This document shows positions 24,129-35,739 of a stretch of 64,000 bases of DNA, piece by piece. Source of the DNA: Valencia hispanica (taxonomy: Eukaryota; Chordata; Actinopteri; Cyprinodontiformes; Valenciidae); the NCBI GenBank assembly GCA_963556495.2, contig OY747714.1, positions 50,591,041-50,655,040 on the forward strand, in the 5' to 3' direction. Each line of letters opens with the position of its first letter. The first letter of the stretch is position 1. Below the pieces are notes generated by a model. That model had not been told where the DNA came from and did no database searches. It worked only from the letters and a program-made list of their open reading frames with translations. The position numbers were made by a program, and so were the translations under genes.

Positions 24129-25130
24129 CTAATTTGTGCTTTCAGTCTGTCTGAGAAATCTAAACAGAGAGTCATTAGGTGTTGATGAGTCTGAAGACAT
24201 TGTGATACTCGAAGAACACTTTGCAAAGCAATGTACATATTTACTCGCTGTTGGAAATGTTTGTTCTCTGTCAGTCCTTGCAGCTGTCTGGGCAGATGAT
24301 GTAATCTTCACTTTTTGTGTTTCTTCTCTGATAGTGTCCACAGGCTGTGCTTCGAGGTCAACTCTAGGATGCCTTATCAAGTGTTTGCTCAAATAACAAA
24401 AAATATGAGGTTAACAGTCTCAGTCCAGCTCTGTAAGATAAACCTGGTTGACCTTGAACAAGTTATTAATATATGGGATGGATTTTTCAACCTATTTTCT
24501 CTTCAACCATTGATGGACCATGCAAAGTCTACTGTACCTTTCATCATTTCCTTCAGGGACTGGTCCGTTGATAAAGATGTTTTTATGTTAAGTCCACCAA
24601 GTCTCTGTAGCAGTTCAGAGAAGTTTGCTTTGAGAACTTCAGATTGTTTTTTGGCTACATCAGCTGATCCTGCATAGATAACAGGCATTTCCAGCTTAGA
24701 GTGTTTTTCTAAAATCGTCTGGATTTTTTTCTGATGTTTCTCTAACTGTATTCTTGGGGCAGCTGATAACACTAGTGTTCTGGCTACAAAAACCTTCGAT
24801 ACCATTAATTGATCCATCATGTATAATGAGAACTTTTGGTGGGGGGGTTCTTTCTTTCTTATGTGTCTGCTTCATGTGGATGGATTTCTCCTGGTGGCCT
24901 TGACTGGTCACAGGGGCTGTGTTGTCTTTCAGGCAACCAAGGGCTGCAAATCTGTTTCTCAGTGATATTCCAGGGGGAGTGATATCTCTTGCTTTGTGTT
25001 GCAGGTTCTTTTGTTTCTTCTTCCTGGGAGCAGAGAAAGCAGGTGTAGATTCAGTGCGCTTTAAAGCCGGCCAGTCCTCGTCGAATTGGGAATGGGGTGT
25101 TCTACCCATTAAAAGCCTTTTGGCTGGAGG
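24129..25130 (-). pseudogene. LINE ORF1 remnant with SGNH-hydrolase-like region
   Basis: The minus strand reads PPKVLIIHDGSINGIEGF (about 24780-24840) and VIYAGSADVAKKQSE (about 24640-24690). These correspond by position to blocks I and III of SGNH esterase-type ORF1 proteins of L2/CR1-like LINEs (compare 30258-31142). A frameshift separates the blocks, and the C-terminal DGxH block is not recognisable. Upstream (24850-25100) is a basic, low-complexity N-terminal region. Confidence 0.5.
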
Positions 25131-25299
25131 AGTAGTGTTGTTCTGTGGTATTTAAATCAAAATTAATCTGAAGATGGTGTAACTTCGTCTCGATTGTTTC
25201 AATTCTCAGGAGCAGTTTCTCAAAGTCCTCAGCTGAGCAAAACACAATTTTGGTAATCCACAGTCCTTCAGAAAGTAATCCAAACAAGAGATCCGGTCT

Positions 25300-25963
25300 A
25301 ATAAAGTGACTCCAGAAGATTGGAAAAATTTTCCCTGGTCTGATGAGTCTCGATTTCTGCTGCGACATTCGGATGGTAGGGTCAGGATTTGGCGTCAACA
25401 ACATGAAAGCATGGATCCACCCTCCCTTGTATCGACGGTTCAGGCTGGTGGTGGTGGTGTAATGGTGTGGGGAATATTTTCTTGGCACACTTTGAGCCCC
25501 TTAGTACCAATTGAGCATCGTTGCAACGCCACAGCCTAGCTGAGTATTGTTGCTAACCATGTCCATCCCTATATGACCACAGTGTACCCATCTTCTGATG
25601 GCTACTTCCACCAGGATAATGCGCCACGTCATAAAGCTTGAATCATCTCAGACTGGTTTCTTGAACATGACAATGAGTTCACTGTACTCAAATGGCCTCC
25701 ACAGTAACCAGATCTCAATCCAAAAGAACACCTTTGGGACGTGGTGGAACAGGAGATTTGCATCATGGATGTGCAGCCGACAAATCTGCAGCAACTGCGT
25801 GATGCTATCATGTCAATATGGACCAAAATCTCTGAGGAATGTTTCCAGTACCTTCCTGAATCTATGCCACAAAGGATTAAGGCAGTTCTTAAGGCAAAAA
25901 GGAGGTCCAACCCGGTACTAGCAAGGTGTGCCTAATAAAGTGGCCAGTGAGTGTATATCATTC
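25300..25963 (+). pseudogene. Tc1/mariner transposase, C-terminal part
   Basis: The + strand reads WSDESRF (first catalytic Asp) at about 25335, GGGGVMVWG, then FHQDNAPRH (second Asp) at about 25605, and PDLNPKEHLWD (third acidic residue) at about 25720. The protein ends near 25935, followed by a terminal repeat end, cctaataaagtggccagtga. The N-terminal paired-type DNA-binding domain is absent, and in-frame stops occur (for example before the PDLNP block). Confidence 0.85.
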
Positions 25964-27198
25964 ACAACACATGATAACACAAGACAGGAAGGGTGGTTCT
26001 GGGACCCCCCACTTGGCAGAATGGGTTTGCAGCTCAGCGTGCTCCACTAGCCCACTTTACAGGAGTGGGAGCGAGAGTCTTAGGGTACCGCGAGCATGTT
26101 GAAATCCAGGAGCAGCTGGTGGCCATCATCATCAACATCATCAACATCATCATCATCATCGTTGCTTCTTTGATCTGTAAACAAGTCAAAGGCGTCCATG
26201 ATGAGTCAGCTTTTCCTGTCTGCTGCTGGTGAGTCTCCAGTTATCTGCTCTGTGGTGAGACCAGCAGGACGCCTGCTTCTCCAGCGAGAGTTGCTTTAAG
26301 CTGAAGGTTATATAAATACCTATATGTAGAATTTTGTTTGGAAATTCTTTTACTTAAAGGGTGGACAATTTAAGTTTGATTTAATTTAAGGTTTGATCAT
26401 TTGTGTTGTGGGATATTACTATTTTTCTTGAAAAAAAATAAACCCGAGTTGGAAAAACACAATTGCTTTTCATCCTCCTGTGTGACCTTAGAGTTTAAAT
26501 GTAATGTTACTACTGAATTTTTGCTCACTTGTTTAAGTAGTGGCTAAACAAAGTTTGGTGTTCTGTTTTCTTTTTTTGGAATAGCCATTTTCTATTAAAC
26601 CTGTTCATCTGTATCTTGATTTGTCAATCCTACAATCCAACCAAGGAACAAAGTCAAAGTGTTTGCCAATTACAGATAGGGAGGGCCGATCACCGTCTGA
26701 GTCAAACAGGTTATTGGTCACCAGAGCAGAGCTGTAAATGAGTTTAAAATGTTAATAAATGAGGCGCCCCTGAAAAATTGTGATGCCCCCCTATCATTTA
26801 TTTCTGCAGCCGGGTCTAATCTTATGTGGTCTACATTTTTTGTTTCTGATCTGTCAGATTTACACGTAAAGAGTCATTTTAATTTATGGGGGTTTGTGAT
26901 AATAATTTCATTTTCATAGATTCAGAAGAGAAGCTGCTGCTGCAGAAAGCAGAGCTGGATTAAAATCCCAGACTAATCGACTCATTTAACATTTTCACTG
27001 ATTGGTATTTATTTTCAGCTCCAGATGTTTGAAATAGACACTGACAGGCTCAGCAAAGGGAAATAGATCAAAAATAACATTGTCCATGTCACTAACATGA
27101 CACGTCTTTGTGGTATAAAATGGGATCAGAGAAGTGAGGGGCCTGGGCCCCGGTAGAGCCCCGTGTCTAGCAACGCCCCTGCTGGCCAGTATAAACCA
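25964..27198. other. Unassigned, with transposon-end fragments
   Basis: Contains an ATC microsatellite (26124-26160) and, at 26755-26800 and 27135-27180, GGCGCCCCT / GGGGCCTGGGCCCC segments resembling hAT-type termini. No coding sequence is supported. Confidence 0.4.
26124..26160. repeat. (ATC)n microsatellite
   Basis: Imperfect ATC trinucleotide run with AAC interruptions. Confidence 0.9.
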
Positions 27199-27980
27199 GA
27201 GTGTAGATAAGAATAATATTTAATGTTTTGGTCTTCCTAGGTCAGCGTATGTGAATGCTTTATGTTTACTGTTCCTCCTTGTTGATGAAAGAGCTTCATT
27301 AAATCCTCAAACGGAAAGAATAATCCACCGTGATATGACTGTATTTCCAGAATGACTACAATACCCAGTGTGCATTTAGAAAAGAAAAAGGGAAAGAAAC
27401 GTAATTCCTTTGTCTTTATTTTTTACATTTGAATCTGTTCTCCTCCTTTTATGAAGACATTTCAACAACAGATGAACGGATCCAATTTTTAGGTTCTGAT
27501 CTCCAGAACAGTTGGTGGCGGTAATGCGCCGATTCCTTGTTTACTGACAATAAACACCAAGAAGAAGAAGAAGAAGTCGTCGGCGGTCAACCAGCAGCCA
27601 GGTTCTCTTTTGTTGGACAAGGAGCCAGAACAGCAGGCGTCCCGGTTCCGACCAGATCCGCTCCAGAACTCCGGCTGGAAGCTCCATCCAGTAAGTCCTA
27701 CAGGTTCTTTAAGACCCGGTTCCGACAGAATGAAGGTTCTAGCTGGATCTGAGCTGGTTCGGTTCGGTTCTGCTGCGTGTTTTTCCTCTTAATCACCAGC
27801 TCCCGTTAGCATCGGTGCTAGCTGCTAGTGTGTTGCTAAGCTGAAGGACCCCGCTTAGCTGCCCTCGTAGATGCCGGCAATAAAGCAGAAGCAGACGGAA
27901 CATCTGGCTCTAGGATTGGACCTTTTTCTGGACCCGAGGACGTCCTTGTTCTTGGCAGGTCCAGTTGGAAGTCCGTTATT
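27199..27980 (+). promoter_or_regulatory. Probable promoter and first exon of ZNF unit 2
   Basis: This block is repeated almost base for base at 59569-60283, differing by indels. It lies upstream of the ZNF unit 2 exons, and its copy lies at the corresponding place downstream of unit 2. It contains a strong splice donor (GTAAGT) at 27691, also conserved in the copy at 60012. The sequence before the donor is moderately GC-rich with a GGTTCC(G)-rich repeat structure. There is no TATA box. A first exon ending at 27690 would be mainly 5' untranslated. The link to the ZNF gene is inferred from order and duplication, not from transcript evidence. Confidence 0.5.
27516..27576 (+). mobile_element. 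LINE 3' tail inside the promoter block
   Basis: The sequence ggtggcggtaatgcgcc...aataaacaccaagaagaag ends in an (AAG)n run. A related tail, ggtggcggaaatgcaccggg with (AAG)n, terminates the RNase H LINE at 59505-59575. Also present in the copied block at 59773-59832. Confidence 0.6.
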
Positions 27981-28905
27981 AAGGCATAAAACATGCAGCA
28001 GAGAGTTTTCTGTTATTCTATAGAGATGTGATGAGCGGCACAGCAGAGAGTCTGTGGAGCTACACAGAACCAGAACCAACTGACCTCTGGGTCAGAATAT
28101 AGACCTGCTATCAATATGCAGTATTAAAAACAACTTAGTTTAAATATTCCTTCTGATCTGGTTGTGATGTTTTAGTCCATGATGGGCGGAGCCTCTGCAG
28201 GCGTTAACGCTCATCGCTCCAAACATCCTCGTATCCATGAGAAAACCAATTGAAATAAGATCAATGAGGCAACTTTTAAATATATTTCTAATATTAACAT
28301 GTTTCTGATTGATGTACGTCCTGAAAAGATTCTTCTTTTTTTTAGCAGATTCATTTTAAAAACACTTTTTAACACCTTTTATCTAAACACGGATGATTTT
28401 GAATGTTTTAAGGTCCCAGTGTTTAAAGAACATGTTCTCTGCTCCTGGTTTCCAACTACGGCTCACATTCTCCATCTTTTCTACCATCAGCATCACAGTT
28501 TCATCTCTGAGAAACGGACAAACGTTATGAACTGATGGTTAAACTCTGGTGTTGGTCTGAATGGGACACAGTCTGGTAGAATACATCTACATCTGCTGTT
28601 GATGGTAAACAGCTCAGTTTGCTGATCTGCAGGTCTAAAAACCCATTAAAAACACATCAATTAAACAAAATAACTATATATTATTAAAGTAAAAGCTTTT
28701 TATCATAAAGCTGTATTGTCGTTATATTAATTTAGTATTTTAATGATCAGTAAAGTATAGAAATAACTCCACCCTGGTTGTTTAAAACTGTAAATAATCC
28801 TACAATAATTCAGTTCTCACCATATCGTCTCGTCTCCATGAACCCGAGAATAGATGATCCAGGAAGGAAAGTCCCAGCAGCAGCAGCCCAGAGAATATGT
28901 GTTAT
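27981..28905. other. Unassigned sequence
   Basis: AT-rich, presumed intron of ZNF unit 2. I recognise no gene or repeat. Confidence 0.4.
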
Positions 28906-29558
28906 CAGTGTTTCCTAGACATTTTAGTAGCTGTGGTGCTACACCGGTGGGGGGTTGGTGTTGAGACCGACCGGGGCTGCTGCACCGCGGCTGTGTATTT
29001 GAGCAGTTATGACACGTACCTCAACTTGATGTCAACGTTTTATTATGAAAACACCGATCTCACTTAACTGCAACAACAACAAAACTAAAGGCACATCTTC
29101 TCAGTTTAAACAGCATACAAAAAAAATATATCTAAAAAAAAGGTACATAACAGAACTGTTGACATTGTTAAAGTATCCTGCATGACCCTGGTGTTCTTTT
29201 GCCTGACTGGAGCTCTCTTCCTCAGATGCCTTTCGTTTTTTTGAGAAAATAAAGGGTCATCTGAAATTGTAACCAGTGACACAATACAACCATAAAATGT
29301 GGTGCGAAAAGCGTTCGTTACCGTGGCAACAGCAACGAACGCTAACGTAACAGTGGCCTCTTGGCACGCTTTGATCACATGCAGATCTACTCTGACAGTA
29401 GAGAACCGCTGCTTCCTCAGGAGGCGGCAGCGCAGGTTCAATTAAGAAATAATCACCTCGTCCCATAAAATAATTTATTTTTAGCATTTTGTTTCCGTGG
29501 CGCTGAAAATGTAGCCGTGGCACGGCGCCACAGCTAAGACCATGTAGGGGAAACACTG
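28906..29558. mobile_element. Small non-autonomous hAT-like element
   Basis: The ends are inverted: CAGTGTTTCC at 28906 and its complement GGAAACACTG at 29549-29558. The interior has no transposase. The flanking eight bases do not match, so the insertion has decayed or the ends are from different copies. Confidence 0.55.
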
Positions 29559-30190
29559 AAAGTGTAGTAGTCCAAATGTGGTCATAAAGTGTGTTAGGAT
29601 CACTTTATCCCGCCCGATTCTTTGGATGCTGCTCCCAATAATAACACAACCAAGTTAACCTGGACCTTTTAATTATTTGTGCATAAGATGTGGCTCAGAT
29701 CTGAGGGGTAATCCCTCGGTCAGCTTCATTTATACTTTTGATTACATACTTGTTTGATAAGATACTTTGGCGGGCAGAGAGGTTTCGCACAACATTTCTA
29801 AACAAAGGCCTGTGTGAGAGACTCACGCTGTATTAGGGATGATGTTCCTGGGAGAGAGTGAACACAGGATTTTATCTCTGCTCCTCCGTCTGAATGTGTG
29901 AGAAAGAAGAATTTGTTCGTTCCCAACTTCCTGATAACCTTCTAGTCTCCGTCGGACTTATTTACCTGTGCCTGGCGTTACTCCCAGTTCCTGTCACCTT
30001 TAATGCAGTTTTTAATGAAATTATTGCTGGACACCCTTTCTCTTTTCAGGGCCAACATACCAGCTAACAGATAACAACCTTTAGTGCTGAGCAAAACACC
30101 TCGGCCATACCTTACATTTGCAAAAGCAAACAATAATACAAAATAAAACAGTAATATAATGAAACTAAATATCCACACTTATTAATGAAC
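29559..30190. other. Unassigned sequence
   Basis: No supported feature; it ends at the probable 5' untranslated region of the L2-like element. Confidence 0.4.
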
Positions 30191-30257
30191 CCTTTGTAAC
30201 TTTCTTAAAAGTATGCCGTGGTAAAGTCTCGCTAGCTTAGTTAGCTTCATTCCGGCT

Positions 30258-31142
30258 ATGGCTACTCTTCTCTCTCCTGTCTCTAACTCTTCTCTTCTCT
30301 CTTGCTCTCTGTGTCAGATGTTTAGTTACTTCCCTGCCTCCTTTAGTGATAATGGTAACTGTAATAAATGTAATATTTTTGTAGCTTTGGAGGCGAGGGT
30401 ATCAGAATTAGAAGCACGGCTCCGCGCTGTTGAAAAACCAGCAGATAGCCGAAGCCCATTAGCCAGCGCGGAGCCAACAAGGATAGAACCCCCTAGCCGT
30501 CCTCCGGTAGAGCCCGCGCAGCCGGGACCTCAGGCCGGCTGGGTGACGGTACGTAGGAAGCATAGTTCTAGGACCCAGCCCCCGGGCCACCACCAACCGG
30601 TCCGCGTTTCTAACAGATTTTCCCCGCTCAGCGACACACCCGCTAAGAAGCCGACCCTGGTAATTGGCAGCTTCATAGTCAGAAACGTGGCATTAGAGAC
30701 ACCATTGACCATAGCCAAATGTTTGCCAGGGGCCAGAACGGGCGACATCAAATCCTACCTGAAACTGCTGGCTAAAGATAAGCGTAAATACAGTAAGATT
30801 GTTATTCACGCCGGCGGTAATGACACCCGATTACGCCTATCGGAGGTCACAAAAATGAGTGTTGCTTCGGTGTGTAAGTTTGCTAAAACAATGTCAGACT
30901 CGGTAATCTTTTCTGGTCCCCTGCCTGATCGAACCAGTGACGACATGTTTAGCCGCATGCTATCATTCCATCAATGGTTGTCTGGGTGGTGTCCTGCAAA
31001 CGATGTGGGCTACATTGATAACTGGAGAACATTTTGGGGAAAACCTGGTCTGATCCGGAGAGACGGCATCCATCCCACTCTGGATGGAGCAGCTCTTCTT
31101 TCTCGGAATATGGCCGAATTTATTAGTCCTCCAAAACACTGA
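30258..31142 (+). CDS. L2-like LINE ORF1, coiled coil plus SGNH-hydrolase-like domain
   Basis: An intact 294-residue frame starts at the first ATG after a short leader. Residues 41-60 form a short coiled coil ([18 protein letters not shown]) and residues 65-130 are proline-rich and basic. Residues 134-290 form an SGNH hydrolase-like fold: block III is GGND (186-189) and the C-terminal block is DGIH (269-272). Block I, normally G-D-S with the nucleophilic serine, reads G-S-F (137-139), so the catalytic serine is missing. Such esterase-like ORF1 proteins are known in L2/CR1-group LINEs and are thought to bind RNA or lipids during retrotransposition. ORF2 follows 93 bases downstream. Esterase activity is unlikely in this copy. 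Confidence 0.8.
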   Translation: MATLLSPVSNSSLLSCSLCQMFSYFPASFSDNGNCNKCNIFVALEARVSELEARLRAVEKPADSRSPLASAEPTRIEPPSRPPVEPAQPGPQAGWVTVRRKHSSRTQPPGHHQPVRVSNRFSPLSDTPAKKPTLVIGSFIVRNVALETPLTIAKCLPGARTGDIKSYLKLLAKDKRKYSKIVIHAGGNDTRLRLSEVTKMSVASVCKFAKTMSDSVIFSGPLPDRTSDDMFSRMLSFHQWLSGWCPANDVGYIDNWRTFWGKPGLIRRDGIHPTLDGAALLSRNMAEFISPPKH

Positions 31143-31235
31143 CAACCCAGGGTCCAGACCAGGAAGCAGAGTCGTAGTTTAACCCACCTCCCTGCTGCTT
31201 CTGTACTGTTACCCACCCATTACCCTATAGAAAGA

Positions 31236-33376
31236 GTGTCTTGCCCACGGCCAAAATTAAATGGATTAAAAGTTAAGCCAACAAAAGCAAATTATGGAAA
31301 TCTCATAAAAATAAATACAACTTTGACTGAACAGAACAATAAATCTATTAAATGTGGTTTATTAAACGTAAGATCTCTCTCCTCAAAGACTTTGTTAGTA
31401 AATGACTTGATTTGTGATAATCACATTGATTTCATTTGTCTCACAGAAACCTGGTTGCAGCAGGAGGATTATGTCAGTATAAATGAGTCAACTCCTTCCA
31501 GTCATTTAAATTTTCACATTCCTAGAAATACTGGGCGAGGAGGAGGAGTTGCAACCATTTTCCGTTCTGATGTACTAATTAGTCCCAGACCAATTGATAG
31601 CTACAGTTCTTTTGAACATCTAACCCTTAATTTTCCTCATCCAAGTTTAAAAACATTAAGACCATTTTTGTTTGTGGTTTTGTATCGTCCACCAGGCCCT
31701 TACTCTCAATTCTTGGATCAGATCTCACATTTTTTATCTGATTTAGTATTAAATACTGATAGGGTCATTATAGTGGGGGACTTCAATATTCATGTGGATA
31801 CTAAAAGTGATAGCCTAAATGCAGCCTTTAGTGCTATTTTAGACTCAATTGGCTTTACTCAAAAAGTACAGGGATCGACCCACTCGGGTAAACACACTTT
31901 GGACCTTGAACTGACATACAGTATTGAGTGTGAGGAAATAACAGTCCACCCACATAACCCGGTCCTGTCTGACCACTTCTTGATAACTTTTGAATTTACT
32001 TTAACTGACCATCTTAAATCTTAAAGAAAATTTCATTATAGTAGAGCAATTTTTAAAGAATCTGTTCCATTCTTACTTTCCTCAGTGTCTCAGAGTAACA
32101 CAGTGGATGGCAGCAATTCTATCTCTAACCCTTCAGAAATTGATGATCTGGTTCACAGCGTTACGTCCTCATTGCGTTTGGCATTAGATAGTGTAGCCCC
32201 CTTAAAAAAGAAAGTGGCTAGCCATAGGAGGCTGACTCCTTGGTTCAACGCAGAGTTGCATACTTTAAAGCAGAATACTAGGAAGTTGGAGAGAAAATGG
32301 CGCTCTACACACCTAGAGGATTCCTATTTAACCTGGAATAACAGTCTACTGCTGAATAAAAAGACCCTTCGACAAGCTAGAACAGCATATTTTTCATCAT
32401 TAATAGAGGCGAATAAAAACAATCCTAGGTTTCTTTTTAGTACAGTTGTCAAACTTACACAGAGTCATAGCTCTGTTGAGCCAACTATTCCCCCAGCTCT
32501 TAGCAGTGATGATTTTATGGGATTCTTCATAAATAAAATGAATTCTATTAAAAATAAAATCATTGGCATCCTCCCAAACACGATTACTTCTTCCTCAGTA
32601 AATGAGGCAGTATCGGAAAGAACTGTAGAACCTCATTTGTGCTTAGGCTGTTTTGATTCAGTCGAGCTTTTGGAATTATCAAAATATTAGCCTCATCTAA
32701 ACCTTCAACTTGTATGTTGGACCCAATTCCAACTAAATTATTTAAAGAAGTGTTCCATTTGGTTCCTGGCCCCATTTTGGATATGATGAATCTATCCTTA
32801 GTAAACGGATACGTACCACAGGAATTTAAAATAGCTGTAATTAAACCTTTACTCAAGAAACCTTCCCTTGATCAAGATGACTTAGTGAATTACAGACCTA
32901 TATCTAACCTTCCTTTCTTATCCAAAGTCCTTGAGAAAACTGTTGCTAATCAAGTCTGTGAGCATTTAAACAGTAACGAGCTGTTTGAAGAGTTTCAGTC
33001 AGGTTTTAGAGTTCATCATAGCACTGAAACAGCACTGGTGAAGGTTACTAATGATATTCTCATGGCCTCAGATAATGGACTTGTGTTTGTTCTGGTTTTG
33101 TTAGATCTCAGTGCTGCTTTTGACACAGTCCATCATAATATTCTCTTAGAAAGGCTTGAACATGTTGCAGGGATCAAAGGAACAGCACTAGGCTGGTTTA
33201 AATCATATTTGTCTGATAGATTCCAGTTTGTTCATCTAAATGATCAATCTTCTTCACTCTCAAGGGTTACTTGTGGAGTTCCACAGGGTTCTGTGCTTGG
33301 ACCAATTCTGTTTTCCATATATATGCTCCCAATTGGTAGAATCATTAGACAGCATGGGATAAATTTCCACAGCTAT
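31236..33376 (+). pseudogene. L2-like LINE ORF2: endonuclease and reverse transcriptase, broken
   Basis: The endonuclease (31236-32024) shows [43 protein letters not shown] and LSDHF in order. An in-frame TAA at 32022-32024 interrupts it. The same frame resumes to 32690, where a one-base loss near 32682 shifts to the next frame. The reverse transcriptase follows: VIKPLLKKPSLD, NYRPISNLPFLSKVLEK, FQSGFR, LLDLSAAFDTV (motif A with catalytic Asp), then TCGVPQGSVLGPILF. The catalytic YADD block is altered (Y-V-P-D) at about 33375, where a ZNF fragment intervenes. A second copy of this last block at 33668 continues the reverse transcriptase with an intact YADD. Confidence 0.85.
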
Positions 33377-33384
33377 GTACCTGA

Positions 33385-33665
33385 TGTACCTTTAAATCCT
33401 GTTTAGTTTTTAAACTTGCTCCACACTGGTCACAGTTGTATGGCTTTTTTCCAGTCTGACCAGCCGCCATTCCTTTAGATGGTGCAGTAAGGGCTCCATC
33501 AGTCTGTTGACGGTCCTCATGTTTCTGTGATTACAGAGAGTGACAGATAAATATTGTTTTTTTATATTTGTAAGAAAGACATCGAACACAGGCAGAATTT
33601 GAAAACATATTTTATTTAGATATAAGCTTAGACACAATTTAAAACCTAAAAGGACATAATTATAA
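33385..33665 (-). pseudogene. Antisense fragment of a third ZNF gene (intron end plus exon start)
   Basis: The minus strand from 33665 down matches the intron 3' end of unit 2 (compare 45355-45519), the acceptor (tgtaatcacag) and the first about 115 bases of the finger exon. That includes the CCGTCAACAGACTGATGG block and the start of finger 1. The exon begins at 33524 on the minus strand. The fragment stops within the first finger. It sits between two copies of the same about 140-bp L2 segment (33238-33380 and 33668-33810). Confidence 0.85.
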
Positions 33666-33667
33666 CA

Positions 33668-34220
33668 AATGATAAATCTTCTTCACTCTCAAGAGTTACT
33701 TGTGGAGTTCCACAGGGTTCTGTGCTTGGACCAATTCTGTTCACCATATATATGCTCCCAATTGGTAGAATCATTAGACAGCATGGGATAAATTTCCACA
33801 GCTATGCCGATGATACACAACTATATTTATCCATAAATCCTGATGAACCCAGTCAGTTAGGTAGATTACAGGCATGTCTGGAAGACATAAAAACATGGAT
33901 GACTCTAAACTTTATGCTTTTAAATTCTGACAAGACAGAAGTTTCTGTCTTTGGACCAGAAGTTCTTAAACAGAAACTGATTAGTCAATCACTTCATCTG
34001 GATGGCATTAAATTGGCCCCCAGTAATAACGTAAAGAACCTCGGCGTTATTTTTGACCAAGACTTGACATTTAAATCCCATATTAAACAGGTTTCTAGGA
34101 TTTCCTTCTTTCACCTCCGGAATATTGCTAAAATTAGAAACATCCTGTCCAGGAGTGATGCTGAGAAACTAGTCCATGCATTTGTTACCTCAAGGCTGGA
34201 CTACTGTAATTCTTTACTAT
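33668..34220 (+). pseudogene. L2-like LINE reverse transcriptase, C-terminal half
   Basis: Reads TCGVPQGSVLGPILFTIYMLPIG, then SYADDTQLYLS (motif C intact), MLLNSDKTEV, KNLGVIFDQDLTFKSHIK and AFVTSRLDYCNSLL. It stops matching L2 near 34215. Together with 31236-33376 it would complete ORF2 except for the C-terminal tail, but it is separated by the ZNF fragment. Either one element was disrupted by a local duplication, or a second truncated copy lies adjacent. Confidence 0.8.
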
Positions 34221-35382
34221 CACTATTACTACTGTGCTGCAGTAAGCAGGTGGCTTTAAATGTTGTGGGGAAGCTATTTCGTTTCCTTCCCCATTGTTTC
34301 TGAGTGGATAGTCCTAAATCATCTCAAAAGTGGTACATATTCATCCAAGCTACTGAGATTGAGGTCAAAGTTCGCATTTATGTGGAAATCGCCCTCCAGG
34401 CACAGGTAAATGCCTTGTCGAGCTTCCGGTTTTAAATTCTGTTTCTTTTTGCTTTTCAGGGTTATTCATCTCCTCCTGTTTTTCAGTCGAGCTCGACATC
34501 ATCGCTTTAAAAGTTTCCCTAAAACGGTTTCCTTCCATCCTGAATACTTTTAAAATCTTTATTTCGTTGTCTCTTTTTTCTTTCCACTTTTTATTGTTTT
34601 GCTTCACTTTGTAGTCAAAGATCCTTTGTTCCATGACTTCATTTACCAGCAGATCAAAGGAAACCTCCCTGTGCTTAGGGATGTGTTAAGTTTTTAGTAC
34701 GTTTGTGCCATTTCTGGGAAAGTTCATCAATATCTTTAGCTAATTCTGGATTTTTGAATCGCAACAGGATTGGGAGACATTTTTAGAATGGGATGTAGTT
34801 ATGTTTCACCCTAAGAATTGTTTTAATTATCTCATAAGAAACTGCCGTTATTGAATTTGCAATCTTTAAACCAGCATTTATGGGTTACACCTTCCAAACT
34901 GTTCTGTTTTGGGAGGGAGGTGCGCGGTGGGAGGAGGCAGGGCTGGTCTAGGGATGGCGCTCCTTTTCTCAGTTCACTACCGTCCTCGGCCGAGAACAAG
35001 GCTCTCGTCTGCTTAGACCGATTAGTTTAAACCAACTGTATTTTAAAGGATGGATTCAGCAATCCAAACGGTCTGTTTTCCAGCCGTTCTGTAGAACAGC
35101 AGCCACAGCCTGCACTCACAAGTCTGACAGCTCTAAGCTCTCAGGTGAGTAAGGAAAAGTTTGCTTGACTTTTTTTTCCAAATGCACAGCCGATGCCGCA
35201 CAGCCAATACACCCACAGGTTAAATGTAAAATACAGCTTATCTTACACACAGCGATCAGCACATTAACCACAGCTTGACACCTTCCCTGCCACGTACAGT
35301 TAGGACTTCTGAGGGGTCAATCAAAACATAAACATTTCTTTACATGAAACATTCATCCAGCATTATCATATTAAGTCTACAC
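34221..35382. other. Unassigned region with exon-like segment
   Basis: A minus-strand frame at 34365-34634 (89 residues, lysine/glutamate-rich) has no recognised domain. A GC-richer stretch at 34910-35144 ends in a very good donor (tcag/GTGAGTAAG at 35145). It could be an alternative first exon for ZNF unit 2 or chance. Nothing else is recognised. Confidence 0.25.
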
Positions 35383-35739
35383 CAGGGGTGTCCAAACCTT
35401 TTCTCACTGATGTCCGCGTACAGAAAAATATACAAACAGCCGGGCCGCACTTTGTAAATGTCAGATATATAACCACCTCAGTAAAATGTTAACTACTATG
35501 CTTTTTAATTGAATATGCTTAAAGTAAAAAAAAAAAAGAGCTTTCTTTTAATAGATTATTTTTAACAGAAGAAAAAAAGGCAATCCACAGCAAAATAACA
35601 CAATTACTCACCAGCATGTGTAGCTCAAAGTAACTTAACATGAATCCCTTCAATATTTTTAACAGGACACATTTTTATAACAGCAAAATACTGTGTGAGA
35701 AAAAGATTGAACTGTCTAAGTAAACAGGGCCATGTTTAA

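Noticed and set aside
27537..27752. Short frame (FTDNKHQEEEEEVVGG...) in the promoter block as a coding exon
   Set aside because: It has no ATG start, its first half is a LINE tail with an AAG repeat, and the copy at 59798 shifts the frame by indels.
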